A stretch of 64,000 nucleotides of DNA. Origin: Colletotrichum lupini. Taxonomy: Eukaryota > Ascomycota > Sordariomycetes > Glomerellales > Glomerellaceae. Below, piece after piece: positions 47,691-59,042 of this stretch (position 1 is the first letter of the stretch; the number at the start of each line of letters is the position of its first letter). The notes under the pieces are model-generated. The model saw only the letters and a program-made list of their open reading frames with translations, made no database searches and had not been told where the DNA came from. The position numbers and the translations under genes were made by a program. The stretch spans positions 558,001 to 622,000 of the forward strand of contig NC_064675.1 of assembly GCF_023278565.1 (NCBI RefSeq), written 5' to 3'.

Positions 47691-47987
47691 TCACCACATC
47701 CTGACCTCATCAATCTCAACCGCCCTCATACAAGCCAACAAGAGTAACCTAGGCATCCAAACCACGCACCACTGACACGGCCCAACATGGATACCGTGTA
47801 GCCCATAACCACGACAGCAGGGCCGGTCGCCGTCATTTCGACAGACCTGGGTCGCGGGCTCGGCCGGCATACGGTTGCCGTCCGTGAAGCACCGGCAGCA
47901 TGTCCAGAAGCAGTATTCCCGGAAGACTTCGGGCGGGTCTAGAGATTCAAATTCTTGTAGTGTTAGAGGGACCATACAGAGAGACAT
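47691..47987 (-). CDS. Small CC-x-C/HxGP protein, copy 2
   Basis: A single-exon frame of 98 residues with start context CACCAAGATG. The core aligns with copies 1 and 3: CFWTCCRC (C26, C30, C31, C33), CRND (C49), an extra CC pair (57-58), then HVGPCQWC (H67, C71, C74). The distance from the CC-x-C cysteine to the next cysteine is 16 residues here, 15 in copy 1 and 16 in copy 3. The N-terminus lacks the basic start of the other two, and the C-terminus after VVWMP has a short hydrophobic run (LLLLA). The sequence after the core may be shifted or diverged. I do not recognise the family. A zinc-binding role is inferred from the Cys/His pattern. Confidence 0.55.
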   Translation of the reverse strand: MSLCMVPLTLQEFESLDPPEVFREYCFWTCCRCFTDGNRMPAEPATQVCRNDGDRPCCRGYGLHGIHVGPCQWCVVWMPRLLLLACMRAVEIDEVRMW

Positions 47988-48706
47988 CTTGGTGGATGGG
48001 AAAGCGAAATATTATTCAGGTTATGTATTGCGGCTGAGCAATGGTTTGAGTTGGGTTTCGTGTAGGTGGAAGACTGAGTTCCAGGTCTGTCATGTCGGCG
48101 TTCATCCTCGCGATATTTGTAGTTCGACTTTTGCGAAGACATCAATGTGATTCAGGAAAATTCTTTAGCTATTGGCATCTTCTCCGGTTCCCCCAAGACT
48201 CAGAGACTCGTGTTGTAAGTACTTCGCACTCATCGCGCGTCACAGCCAAGCACTTAGATCAACGACTGTTCTTCTAAGCCAAACATCAGGAAAACTCGCG
48301 CAAGCACCATCAAGAATAACTCGATAAGCGTCTAGTAGGTGCGCAAGGCCTCAATTGCCTCCAGACGTCGAGAGACCCAGGCGGAGTAACTCACCTACAA
48401 GGTCTGGCTGTGAGATCTGGCTCAATCAAACTTCATCAGCCAAGTCTCATTGAGGACAGGCATGAGCATGTCGATACTAATAACTCCTATACTTACGCAA
48501 GCGTGGGCGTACTGTGCAACTATACCATGAACCCGAACCATAGCATATGGTCACATCTACCTAGACATAGATTGGGACATGTTGAACCTTGAGACTGAGA
48601 AACTTCATGATCCTTCCAAAAAAGAGTGTGTTCAAAATAGGGTATCAAACTAACTACTACCTAGGCTACCGTAACTCTATCATAGCTCCAAGCACTGCCA
48701 ATATCA
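47988..48706. other. Intergenic between copies 2 and 3
   Basis: This is the upstream region of copy 2 and the 3' flank of copy 3. No recognisable frame is present. Confidence 0.5.
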
Positions 48707-49189
48707 TCAATCTCCCCTCGCCCCCATCATCGCCTCCTCACTACGAAACCTCAAATCCAAGACGTCCATCGGCGTCCAAGCCCCCTCGGGCCCAACAATC
48801 GCACAACACGAAGCAGGTCCAGCGTGCACCTGCAAAGTCCCCGGGTTCACCACGCACCCCTCAGGGTTCCGGCAGTGCATCAGCCTCAACCCGTGGGCGG
48901 GCATCGCATTGTAATAGCCGCAGTTGCAGCACTTCCACCTGGCATCCTCGAGAAGCCTCGCGCCGCCGTCGCTCTGGCTGGCCGCGTGGGCTTGGAATAC
49001 CGCGTAGGAGAAGGGCCAGACGAGCTGGTGTGGGCCGGGGACGCCGCTGTCTTCGTTGGTGCCGCCGATGCTGCCTTGGCTTTGCTGGCTTGAGCTTGGG
49101 GCGGCGTCATAGTATCCGTGCTGTTCTTCTTCAATCTCCCTTTTCAATTCGACGCGACGTCTGCTCTTGAAAATTTTGCCTTTGGCCAT
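48707..49189 (-). CDS. CC-x-C/HxGP protein, copy 3, with long N-terminus
   Basis: A single-exon frame of 160 residues, the longest of the three. It begins MAKGKIFKSRRRVELKREIE, sharing the MAK start and basic character of copy 1. A Ser/Gln-rich linker follows, then an aromatic patch (QLVWPFSYAVFQ, about 55-66). The shared core is W85-K-C87-C88-N-C90, H105-C106-R-N, C112, H122-A-G-P-A-S-C128-C129. The last cysteine falls at the same distance from HxGP as in copies 1 and 2. The tail is acidic. There is no signal peptide or membrane segment. The basic N-terminus could be a nuclear localisation signal. I do not recognise the family. The longer length and coherent composition make this the most credible of the three models. 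Confidence 0.65.
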   Translation of the reverse strand: MAKGKIFKSRRRVELKREIEEEQHGYYDAAPSSSQQSQGSIGGTNEDSGVPGPHQLVWPFSYAVFQAHAASQSDGGARLLEDARWKCCNCGYYNAMPAHGLRLMHCRNPEGCVVNPGTLQVHAGPASCCAIVGPEGAWTPMDVLDLRFRSEEAMMGARGD

Positions 49190-49721
49190 TGTGGAGGTTG
49201 TCTCTTGCTTGACTTCCTGATTTTGGTTGTCTTTGCGATGATGTTGTGTCTGTCTGTTGTCTGTTACGTCTTGCTTCGATGATGAGAGTCCTATTGGTTC
49301 TAACCGAGTTCCGTGTTCATACTTATATACCTTGCTTCAGAATTACTTGAGGCATTGCCGCAGCATTACAAGAGAGTCAAACAAACTCACTCCTAGAGGA
49401 GGCTGCGATAAAGATGGTAATGCAGGTTTGCGTGAGTCTCTCTTCATGACTTACAACCACTCTGACCCAAACATGTTATGAATGATTCAGTCAGAGAGCC
49501 TACTCTTATGTCTGTGGAAGGTGGAAACCCTCGTCAACTCACTGCCTTCACTGGAGAAGTCACCAATGTGTTGCAAACATTTCTGCAAAGGCATTGGCAC
49601 CTGAAGTAAGCTCATGCAAGTCAAACGAAGTACACAGATACAATGATAGAGCTCTACCAGCAGTGAATGAGATATTTCCTTGAGCAAAAGGCTTTCTAAA
49701 CATCATGCAAAAGCAAAAGGT
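49190..49721. other. Intergenic, no gene seen
   Basis: This is the upstream region of copy 3, up to the 3' end of the tRNA. Nothing is recognised in it. Confidence 0.5.
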
Positions 49722-49802
49722 TGCGTCGAGGGGGAATCGAACCCCCGGCTCCCCGACGCTGCTTGGTGGCAACGGAGAATTTTACCACTAAACCATCGAC
49801 GC
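49722..49802 (-). tRNA. tRNA-Gly(GCC) with a short intron
   Basis: Read on the minus strand, the acceptor stem GCGTCGA pairs perfectly with TCGACGC, followed by discriminator A. The A box (TGGTTTAGTGGTA) and B box (GGTTCGATTCC) are intact, and the T stem is GGGGG/CCCCC. The anticodon stem is CTCCG with CGGGG (one T-G pair) and the loop TTGCCA carries anticodon GCC. About 10-11 extra bases right after the anticodon loop position 37 form the intron. The gene decodes GGC and GGT (Gly) codons. Confidence 0.93.
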
Positions 49803-51570
49803 TTAAGTGATGAATTCTGACTCGAAGTGAGTTGCTGGCTTGCAGCGAAGTCTGGGATTCTATTGCGATGATTTGATGGTTGTGGGTTAGTTGTGGGGAT
49901 GAGTGAGGGCTGAATGAGATCTCCAGGCCTCAGCGGGTCCGAGTCCCCGAAGCGGGGTCCCATCATCGGGCCGATGAAGGCGGAAAATGTTCAGGAAAGG
50001 CAGTGGAACGTAAGAAATGCACAGCCGAGTCTGGTCTGAAAGTCAGACTTGTTGCGGGGAGAGTTGAGAGTTGAGAGAGAGATCCGGTATAACTTCAGTT
50101 GATGGGACTGGGAATGGTTGCTGCACGAAACGCAAAAGGCCGAGATCGACAATGCCTCTACGGTCAACGGCCGAACGGCGGCACCGGAACGGCCATGCAG
50201 GGCTGATCAGTTGGCCCAAACGGCGCCATCCGTGTGCCGAGACTGGTTCAGCTTGTGGAGAATCAGTCATCCGCGGTGACACAACCCAAGCAAAATGCAC
50301 GTTACAAAAGAAGGATGAGCAAACATCAAAGCGTAAACAGACAAAACAGAGAGTTCCGTCAACCGATGTGTGCGGGCATGAGGAAACGATGGGTGGAAAC
50401 AGCTCTTCGACTCGTGTTGCGTCAACACCAAGCATTGCTGTGTTCTTTGCCTGCAGCCAAGCAATCCGTAGTACGGTCAAACAGGAAGGTGAAGTGTAGT
50501 GCGCTATTCGCGCAAGCTTTTGGCAGCGAGTCGGGGGTTCTTCAGGTCTAGTGCAAATAGAGTGATGGAGAGAGGCAAGGGTGTTTGTCGACTAGTATGA
50601 GTGGGAAAACGGGGCAGAAGGAGTTCGTCAGGGAAAAGATTGGCATGTCAAGACTCAGAAGACGCATCGTAGACCGAATATGCGGAGTGACGAGTAGATC
50701 GCGGGTGGTCGTTGACTTAGACTCTTGGCTTGCTGAATCATGGGCGAATGAAGGTAAAGGGATTGGTGACGTCGCGGCGCATGTGAGCGAATTGGAGGGG
50801 TGGGATGGGGAGAGAGAGAGAGGAGGGGTTACAGCAGGGCAGTCTTCTGAGGGTTGGATGGGCATGCAGTAGTTGAGTAGGTCAAGCCATGATTGGTGCG
50901 GGCTCCTTGCGATTGAATACGTGCTTGTCCTGGGGAACAATAGACATTACCCAGAAGATGAGTTGGGAGGGCGAGGATGGGATGTTCGGACCAAACGATG
51001 CGAAGCGAGGCTGTTGGCTAATGTGAGACGGCGTGGCTAGAGATGAAGAGACGAAAAGGCTATTGGCGGGTACGGGGGAAAAGGAGGACGGGCCTGGGGG
51101 ATGGAGTGCCGCGAAAGTCTGGCGGACCGCGGAGGAGGAGGGCGGAGGGTGGTGGGAGAGTGAGAAATCGAGGCGGAACGTGGCATGCCCACCTCTCAAA
51201 GTACCTACTAACACAGTAAGGTAGCTTGAAGAGAGCGCGAGTGAGCAATCGATTGAGTGCAGGCCACTCCGAGAGAGGCCCGGCAGCCCCGGCGAGTGCG
51301 ACGTCTCACTGGAATTGTTGATGTTATGTATTTGAATTTGGCACAAATTGTTGAGAGATCCTAGGCCAGCCGCAGCTGATGTGCTGTATTCAGGTTGATT
51401 GTCGCTAGTCAGGAGATAAGGTATTCTTGGAGTGCCGTCAGGGAGTAGAGTTTTCGTTTTCCTGGACCGGATACCAGCAGTTGTTATTGTCATGGATAGC
51501 GAGAGCGACTGCAATAACACGGGCGTTGATTGTCACCTTGCCATTCTCCGGCGGAGCAAGGGACGGGCAG

Positions 51571-51599
51571 AAAAAAAGAAAGAAAGAAAGGAAGAAAAA
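51571..51599 (+). repeat. Purine (GAAA)n tract
   Basis: A-rich run followed by repeated GAAA units in intergenic DNA. Confidence 0.85.
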
Positions 51600-51866
51600 C
51601 ATTGCGACGAGACCAGGGTCCAAATCTTCCTAGTGGCAGTGGGAAGGAACCTGAAGGAAAAAACAATACTGTGGATTGGCTGGCTGAGGACCTGGAGACT
51701 GGAGTGGAAGTGTGGAATGGCAGTCGCAGTGGGAACCGTGCGGAAGTATCCCGGAAGTACCTTCAGTCTTGTGCCGACTGCACTTTCCTCACACAGAAAC
51801 TTTGAAAGACGAGGGAAGGAACGGGACGAATGTGGAGGAACTTCGGCATCCTTCCATTATTTCTTG

Positions 51867-51891
51867 CCTCGCCTCACCTCACCTCACCTCA
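51867..51891 (+). repeat. (CCTCA)n-type tract
   Basis: Five near-perfect copies of a CCTCR/CCTCA pentamer occur in intergenic DNA. Confidence 0.8.
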
Positions 51892-53460
51892 GATGTCACT
51901 ACGTACCATTCTTCAACCTCACCAAGAAAGCACCACACTATCATCACCACACTTGACGACCAGACGCTTCGAGAAATTCCGATTACATTTGACGTTATAG
52001 CAGTAATGTGTGCAGGATTCAAGCTGCCGACTGATACAACATATCAACAACACAGTCATGACTCGAGCCAGCCTCTCCACGACAACCCGAAAAAAAGTGG
52101 GCGGTGACGCCGCCTCCTCTGGGCGCCGAGCCTCCAAATGGAGTTGGCGATCTCGCGAACTGGCTTGGCCAGCAACCTCGCGGCACAAAATCACGCCGCC
52201 AATGCTTGGAGCCTTGGGAGACCCAATCCAAGTCGCACAAACTCACCAAGAACTGTCAAAATGGCACCAAAAAGACACCGGTCAAGCTTTTGCCAACGGT
52301 TCGTCAAGAGACTCCAAGAAGGACAAGACTCTGTAGGATTGACACAAGTAATGGACCCTTACAGATAGTCCATGGCAAATCGGTGCATACACCAGATCCG
52401 AAATCTGGGGTTTTCAACGACATGCGTTGCGAATGAGGGGTTACTGCAAGACGTATCGGTGAACTGATATCAAGTCAATCAACAAGCGACACCGTCCGTC
52501 GCTCAACCCGGCAGAAAGAGGCTCAAGTTTTCGACTCCGCTCAACGGCGCTTTATCTCATGCCATCCTAACCCCGTCTCTCCGTATGCGACTTTTTTCTG
52601 TGCGACAAAAGAGATTAACCGCCTCCCGGGGGTGATTACGACACCACGCGGCCAGTCATGGCAACAAGTCGGTCACTTTGGGTACATCCTTGTTTTGAGC
52701 CGCTTGGCATACATGGGCCATTCACCGTCTGGAACCGAGCACCGCTGACACTACACTATCATCTGTACCCTCGTCATTGGGCTCCTTTGTTATCCTCTTG
52801 GAGTTTCGAACTTCCTCTCAGTTGCCCCCAGCGCATCATGGCGCTGCAATGTGTGAGAAGTATGCGTGTCGCATTCCCATCGGTCCCGAGTGCCGGTCAC
52901 CAAAACAATGGAAGACGCGGATTTCAGAACAAGGTGCTTTGCACACAGAGAAGGATCTGGCCCGTTGCAGTGGAACGTGGCTCTGGGCAGCATGTCTCAC
53001 ACGACGTGCTCCCTAGTCCCTATCGTATCGCATCGCATCCGAGGGCGTGTGCGTGCTACTTCAAAAGCCGGGACAAGACTAGCCCGTAATCAGGCATGGT
53101 TCATCCGCAGGGCGTCTAGTGTAGATGAGCAGACATCAAGAACCTACGTAGTACGCAACCTGATCAACCCTGCCAGACGAACCCAAATCTGAGGCGCGAT
53201 ATCGGTAGAGCCAGTGAGCCACCACTGAGACAACCTTATTCCGCGGGTTCGCATCCCCTACAAGCTGATGAATGTCTGTCTTTGAACTTTATAGACGTAG
53301 CAAGTCAAGTGCGGGCAGAATACAGCCGGAAGACGGCACCGGCACCGTTCGAGTGATGGATTGGCAAGGTTTACTCTGTACGGCAAGCTGCAACGGAAGG
53401 ACGACGACTATCCCGTCGGTACTTTCGAGGTACCAGACAATAGACACCAACGTAAGCAAA

Positions 53461-53470
53461 CCCCCCCCCC
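53461..53470 (+). repeat. Poly-C run
   Basis: Ten consecutive C residues; length may be uncertain if the assembly used error-prone reads. Confidence 0.85.
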
Positions 53471-54281
53471 AAGCCATGCCGCCATGCGCCTCCCACCGAC
53501 GGCGGACAGCAAGAACCACTGGGAACGCAGCCCGGGAAAAAAGAGCAGAAAATGGTTCTTTCTCTCCCACTTGCGGCTTGCCTTCCAGGTACCTAGGTAT
53601 TGCCCCCCAGGCTTGCCAGGTCCACGCCCCAGTGGTACCCCCCACCAACTGGCGCTAAGCGGGGCCTGGCTTTTTTTCTTGCATGGATCATCCTCTGCTA
53701 TCAGTACGCCAACATCTTGGCTGTCTTTTCCCTGCGACATACTTAGGTTCCATGAACCCCGAAGCTTTTCCTAGTTTCTGTCGCTCTTTTTGTTCATGTA
53801 AACCCTCGAGGTCTATCGATACTGACCCGAGATTTCGTCGACATTGTTACCAGGACGTCCATTGTCGCGACATCTTCACCCAGAAGTCGCAATCCCGAAC
53901 GAGGCGCACAAGAAGCCGATCAACGCGCACCAAGAGGCAACACCCGCTTGGTGACCTCATAGCTCCTAGACTTTGTATCCGCTTCTCTCACTTTCCTCGA
54001 CTCGACTCGATTCGACACCTCCCGATCCTTTCCTTACCTTAGGCCCATCTGCCTCTTGGCACGCCGACTTTTCCCTCGAATGCATCGAGCCATCCTCGCT
54101 CTCGGGACGCAATCCATTGACTGGGGAGTTTCGCGCCCTTCGCCAGGCCCAGCTTACATTCCCTTTGCTGCCGGCGGTTGAGCGACCCCAAGTAACACGG
54201 CTTGCGACGAATTCCTAGTATTCCACCAACGCCAACCGAATAAACACCCACACATAGAGATAACCTCCCAATTCCGCCACC

Positions 54282-57280
54282 ATGGCGTGGGATCACCTCT
54301 CAATCACGAAGCCGCACTTGGTGTACATCATCTTGGGCGGCTTCACCACACTTTTCATGCTGTGCTCCTCTATCATCAAGGAGAAGATGTACATTGGTGA
54401 AGCTACCGTTGCCACCATCTGTGGTATTATCTTTGGCCCCCACGCCGCCAATCTGATCGACCCGAAAAGTTGGGGAAATGTCGACTTGGTTACCATCGAA
54501 TTCTCCCGCATTGTTCTCGTCGTCCAATGTTTCGCCGTCGGTGTCGAATTGCCAAAGTTCTACATGGAGAAGCACTGGAGATCCGTCACTCTTCTGCTGA
54601 TCCCCGTCATGATGTTTGGCTGGCTCATTGTCAGTCTCTTCATCTGGTGGCTCATTGACCCGTTATCCTGGCTCGAGAGTTTGGTCATTGCCGCCTGTGT
54701 CACTGCTACCGATCCTGTCTTGGCCTCTTCCGTCGTCGGTAAGGGCAAATTCGCCAAGCGAGTTCCCAAGCATTTGCGAGATCTTTTGTCGGCAGAGTCC
54801 GGCTGCAACGACGGCATGGCCTTCCCTTTCGTCTACCTCGGAATCTACCTGATCCAGGAGCACATGGATGCCCGGAAAACGACATTTCACTGGATTGTCT
54901 ACACGATTCTCTATGAGTGCATCTTTGGCGCCATTTTCGGCTTCCTCGTTGGCTACATCGCACGTCACGGCATCAAGTTTGCAGAGGAGCGCGATCTGAT
55001 TGATCGGGAGAGTTTCCTGGTCTTCTACTTCGTGCTCGCTTTGTTCTGTGCCGGTGCTGGTAGTCTGCTCGGTATGGACGATCTACTAGTCGGCTTCGCT
55101 GCCGGTGTAGGTTTCTCAAACGACGGTTGGTTCTCCTCAAAGACGGAAGAATCTCACGTGTCCAACGTCATCGATTTATTGATCAATTTGGCATATTTCG
55201 TCTTCCTCGGAACCATCATCCCCTGGGAACAGTACAACAACGTCGCTGAGGGTATCACCCCCTGGCGCTTGGTTGTAATCGCCATTTTCGTCATCTTGTT
55301 CCGACGCATTCCCGCCATGCTTATCTTGAAGCCATTCATACCGGACATCAAAACTTGGCGTGAGGCAGTTTTCGCTGGTCACTTTGGTCCCATCGGCGTC
55401 GGTGCCATTTTCGTCGCCATTCTAGCTCGCGCTGAGTTGCAGTGGGAGACGCCCGTGCCGCTTTCCGACACCCCGCCGGAAGATATCGAACACAGAACAC
55501 TCGTTGCGGTCATCTGGCCCATCGTGACATTCCTAGTCATTTCGTCCATCATTGTTCATGGCTCATCCGTTGCCGTGTTTACTCTCGGCAAGCGCATCAA
55601 CACGTTGACAATCACCATGTCCTACACCACCGCCCCCGAAGACGGCCCTACCTGGATGAACCGCCTGCCGAGAATCTCGTCGCAATCTCGATCGCAAGCC
55701 CGAACCATGTCCGACACCGAAGGAGAAGAGCTCAAGATGCCCGAGTTCCCGCCCGGCACTCTACCCCCAGTAGGCTTCCCTGGCGCTTTCTTGAGACGTC
55801 AAAAAGACGAAGACGGAACGAAGTCTCGCGCTCGATCAACCTCAAGGAAACGCAGCAGCAAGAAGAACAAGTGGGACGATGGCATCGGGCCCGGCGGACC
55901 TGTTTCCCAATCCGCCATCTTCCCCACTAAACGCGAGCCGCTCCTCAACGAGAAGGACCCTCAATCACCCGACGCCGAAGGCACTACGACCCCTAGGCGC
56001 GACTCTGAAAGAGGTCGCGCGAGAGACCCGGAGAAGGACGACGAAGAGATCACACCATCCCCCGATGAGGGATCTAGCAGAACGCAAACGCCACCCAAGA
56101 TTTCCATCTACGAGGAAGGAGACAACTTGGTGGTCGAGAATGAGGATGGAGACGTGCTGACTGTCGAGCGCTCTGAAAGTAGAGCAGAGGCAGTTGCGGA
56201 GGCTGAAGCTCATCATCGCGTACCAGTCGAAACCGACATGTCGGCTATTGCGGCTGCCCATTCAAAGCAAGGTGAAAAGTTCAACTGGACCCTGGATTCG
56301 TTCAAAAAGAAGGTCGGGGATGTGTACACGTCAGAAGTGGAGAAGCGCAAGGAGAAGAGCAAAGCCGATAGACGGCATGAGCCAGCTCGAGCCTTCCAGT
56401 TCGGCAATACCGTGAGTTTCTCCAGATTGGTGATGGGCGAGAAAAGATACTAACAAATACATAGATTATTGTCGAAGATGAGGATGGAGAAGTTATCAAG
56501 ACTTACGAATTGCCATCGTCAAAGGCTCCCAAGGAACCTGGAACAGGCCTTACCCAGCAAAGTCTTAAGTACCTTGGCATGGGAGGTCTTCTAAAAGCAT
56601 CGGAGAAGCCTGCGGCTGAAGACGAAAACAACGGAGAGTCAAGCGCCGACGGCACGGCGAAGACACCTGCAAAGTCAGGATGGCAGAAATACCTGGGCGG
56701 AGGTGCCGGCAACGCGAAGAACGCTGCAGAAGGTCAAAAGGAGGATGACCGACACATCAGATTTACGATTGGTGGAGTTGGCCAGCGCATGACAAAGGAG
56801 GACTTCATTCGTGAAGTTCAAAAGCTCGACGACAAGACCCGGCGACAGGTTGTGGACCAGTCCACTGCTTCTCAGCGCGTAAAGTCAATTGCAAAGGGAG
56901 ATATTCCTTCGCCGGCTGACAGACATGCCAACATTCCGACCATCAAGATTGGAAGCGATTCCAACGAGAAACGTTCTGGCTCTTTCACGCCTCAGCGGGT
57001 GAACACGGCGCCAGCCTTGCCACCGGCACCCGCGCAACAAGCAGACGCCGAGGGTGACGAGGAGACGGCTGCTGAGAAGAAGCGCAGACTGGCGGTTCTG
57101 TCGAACCAGAGCGAGGAGGATTTGGACAGCGGAGAGACGCCTGCTGAGAGACGCCGTAGGGAGGCTGCGCTCGGCTCAAATCAGGATGATGATTCAGATG
57201 ACGAAGGTGGAGAGAGAGTTCCCCCGACGAGGAGAGGCATCCGATTTGCAGAGAGCACGGTGCCGAGAGGACGCAAGTAG
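54282..57280 (+). CDS. NHA1: Plasma-membrane Na+(K+)/H+ antiporter, Nha1/Sod2 type
   Basis: Exons 54282-56411 and 56465-57280 join in phase 0 across a 53-nt intron with an ATACTAACA branch, giving 981 residues. This is a CPA1-type fungal antiporter that exports Na+, Li+ and often K+ in exchange for protons. The first 445 residues hold about 12-13 membrane helices. The transport core shows TDP (143-145) and the N176-D177 pair in ESGCNDGMAFPF, both characteristic of this family. The remaining 530 residues are a hydrophilic cytosolic tail, as in yeast Nha1. It contains two matching motifs, NLVVENEDGDVLTVE and TIIVEDEDGEVI (the latter directly after the intron), and the pair ETAAEKKRRLAVL / ETPAERRRREAAL near the end. 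The tail is probably the regulatory region. The start context CCACCATGG is strong. Confidence 0.95.
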
Positions 57281-59042
57281 ACGAGAGAGTGATGAGGACG
57301 GCATAGACTGTGAAAGCAGCATAGCATTGCATTGGGTGTGGTTATATGCATCATGACAGCGATACCTGCATGGGTTTTGACATGCTCGGACGGAAACGAG
57401 CAAAAGAGACGTCTTACTGAACGGCCGAGGTTTGTGGTAATTGTATTGTCTATTCTGTGCACATACTTGAAGGGGAATGAATATGGCCTTTCTGTAGATT
57501 TCAATTTTATCTCTAGATGAACATTGTATGCTTGATAAGTGAATGATGAGCAAGAAGCGATTACAGGTGACGAGGTGGGGCTTATAGGTATAGAAGCTGT
57601 ATTTGGTGACAAACGCACAACATTGCGGATACATCGGCTGATACTTCAGCCGGAAACTCCATGGCAATTTTTCTTGCGAGACTGCGATGAACCCAGCCCG
57701 ACGTTTGGCCAGAGCCCGAGAGCGCAAAATCCGAAGAGTAGACGCTGACGTCATGTTCCCGGAGTAAGGACCGAAAATTTCCCTCGTCTCGGGGGGCCGT
57801 GGTCGTCTGCCGATGTGGGGCGGAGGCGCAGCCGGGGTGTGGCGGGGCTGGTGGGGCCCGAGGCGGTCGCTCCGTGGCGGAGGTGGGGTGGACGGGAAGG
57901 GGGAAGCTCTCAGTATTTACATCCGTGGTTTCGCGAGGTTCGGTGCTGGCACAAAGTCCTGCAGCTCAGGGTCGCTCTCGTCGTCGGCAGGATCAGGATT
58001 CATCGGGGCCATTGGGGCGTTCGGCATTGGAAGTGTAGAGATTGAGGTGGTAGAGGATGTGCTAGCTAGGGGTGAGTTCGTTGGGTTGGTTTGCTTTTGA
58101 TTGTCCTGAGTTACTGTGGGGACGAATACGTGACAGAGGAACGAGAATGAAAATCGGTCTATAGCGTATATAGTTTATACCTTCGTTGGGCTTTTCTTAG
58201 TTTCTTTGAGCGGGCAATGTGAGGCGAGGGAGATGTGCTCCCCGGTGAATTTTTACAAGGAAGGAAGCCCCTCACAGAAACCTTCACCGCCTCCATCGGG
58301 GTTCTCTGTCCTGTTGGTTTAGCTTTTCATCATGAATTGATTCGAGCTTTATGTATAGTTGGGTTCGGTACAATGATGCTGAGCCTCACTCATCAGATAT
58401 CAAGGAACATATCAGGCCAAAGAACAACGTTTGGGTAGGAGCTGATGGTTGTACGGTCGATGCTACAGAGGAGAATAAGTTTCGCTTGCATCTTAGCTAA
58501 CATTATTTCTCGAATTGAAACCTCATAACTTCACCAGCATCTGGTACAAGCTTGGAATGGATGTCCGGTTGCTTCGATGCCGATGAACTTGGCGATGATC
58601 CCTAGGCTTTCCTCCCAAGCAATAGCAGCATGATGACTAACTGTAGGATGCAAACACCCTCCAAACCTGGGTCTATGACAGTATACTTAACGCCTGACGA
58701 TACGGCAAACCAAGGCAGTCTCAGGTTGACGTGACACCAGCAACCAAACTTCCGAGCCCCCGACCGAAACGATGAATCAATCTTCTGGCATACCGTAATT
58801 ATATCCCAATCACTACGAGGTCTTGCTTGTTAAACCGCGTTGTTTCATGGGAGTCCTACTTTGTTGTGAATCACTGGCTATTGATTTCCTGAGATATCAT
58901 GATACAAAAGAGGATCTTTAGCCTACCTACCTAATGATCATGCCTCCGTATATCAAGCACTACAGTTCTGACTGATTCCCAAAATACTGAACGAGACCGA
59001 ATTCTCTACACGCCTCCGTCAAACCGGCCAAACAGAGGCACG
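57281..59042. other. Intergenic, no gene seen
   Basis: This is the 3' flank of the antiporter gene and the upstream region of the gene at 59043. A G-rich block at about 57790-57910 gives Gly-rich translations in several plus-strand frames (57799-58100), which I take as composition rather than a gene. Confidence 0.5.

Larger units (their letters stand above)
49803..54281. other. 4.5-kb stretch without a supportable gene
   Basis: Several frames of 100-210 codons occur (50043-50480 minus, 50882-51520 minus, 51432-51956 plus, 52658-53089 plus). They are Ser/Pro- or Lys-rich, overlap one another, and show no domain. A plus-strand frame ending at 52436 has moderately protein-like text (VGDLANWLGQQPRG) but lacks a clear start. 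Simple repeats are at 51571-51599, 51867-51891 and 53461-53470. The last 600 bases are probably the C/T-rich leader of the antiporter gene. Confidence 0.5.

Noticed and set aside
50882..51520. 212-codon minus-strand frame
   Set aside because: Ser/Pro-rich low complexity, no domain, no splice or start support.
51432..51956. 174-codon plus-strand frame
   Set aside because: Runs through a GAAA tract and shows no coherent composition.
52010..52436. Overlapping plus-strand frames with partly protein-like text
   Set aside because: No clear start codon or splice-supported model; left as intergenic.
53190..53275. GGGTTCGCATCCC resembling a tRNA T arm
   Set aside because: No cloverleaf can be completed and the A box is absent.
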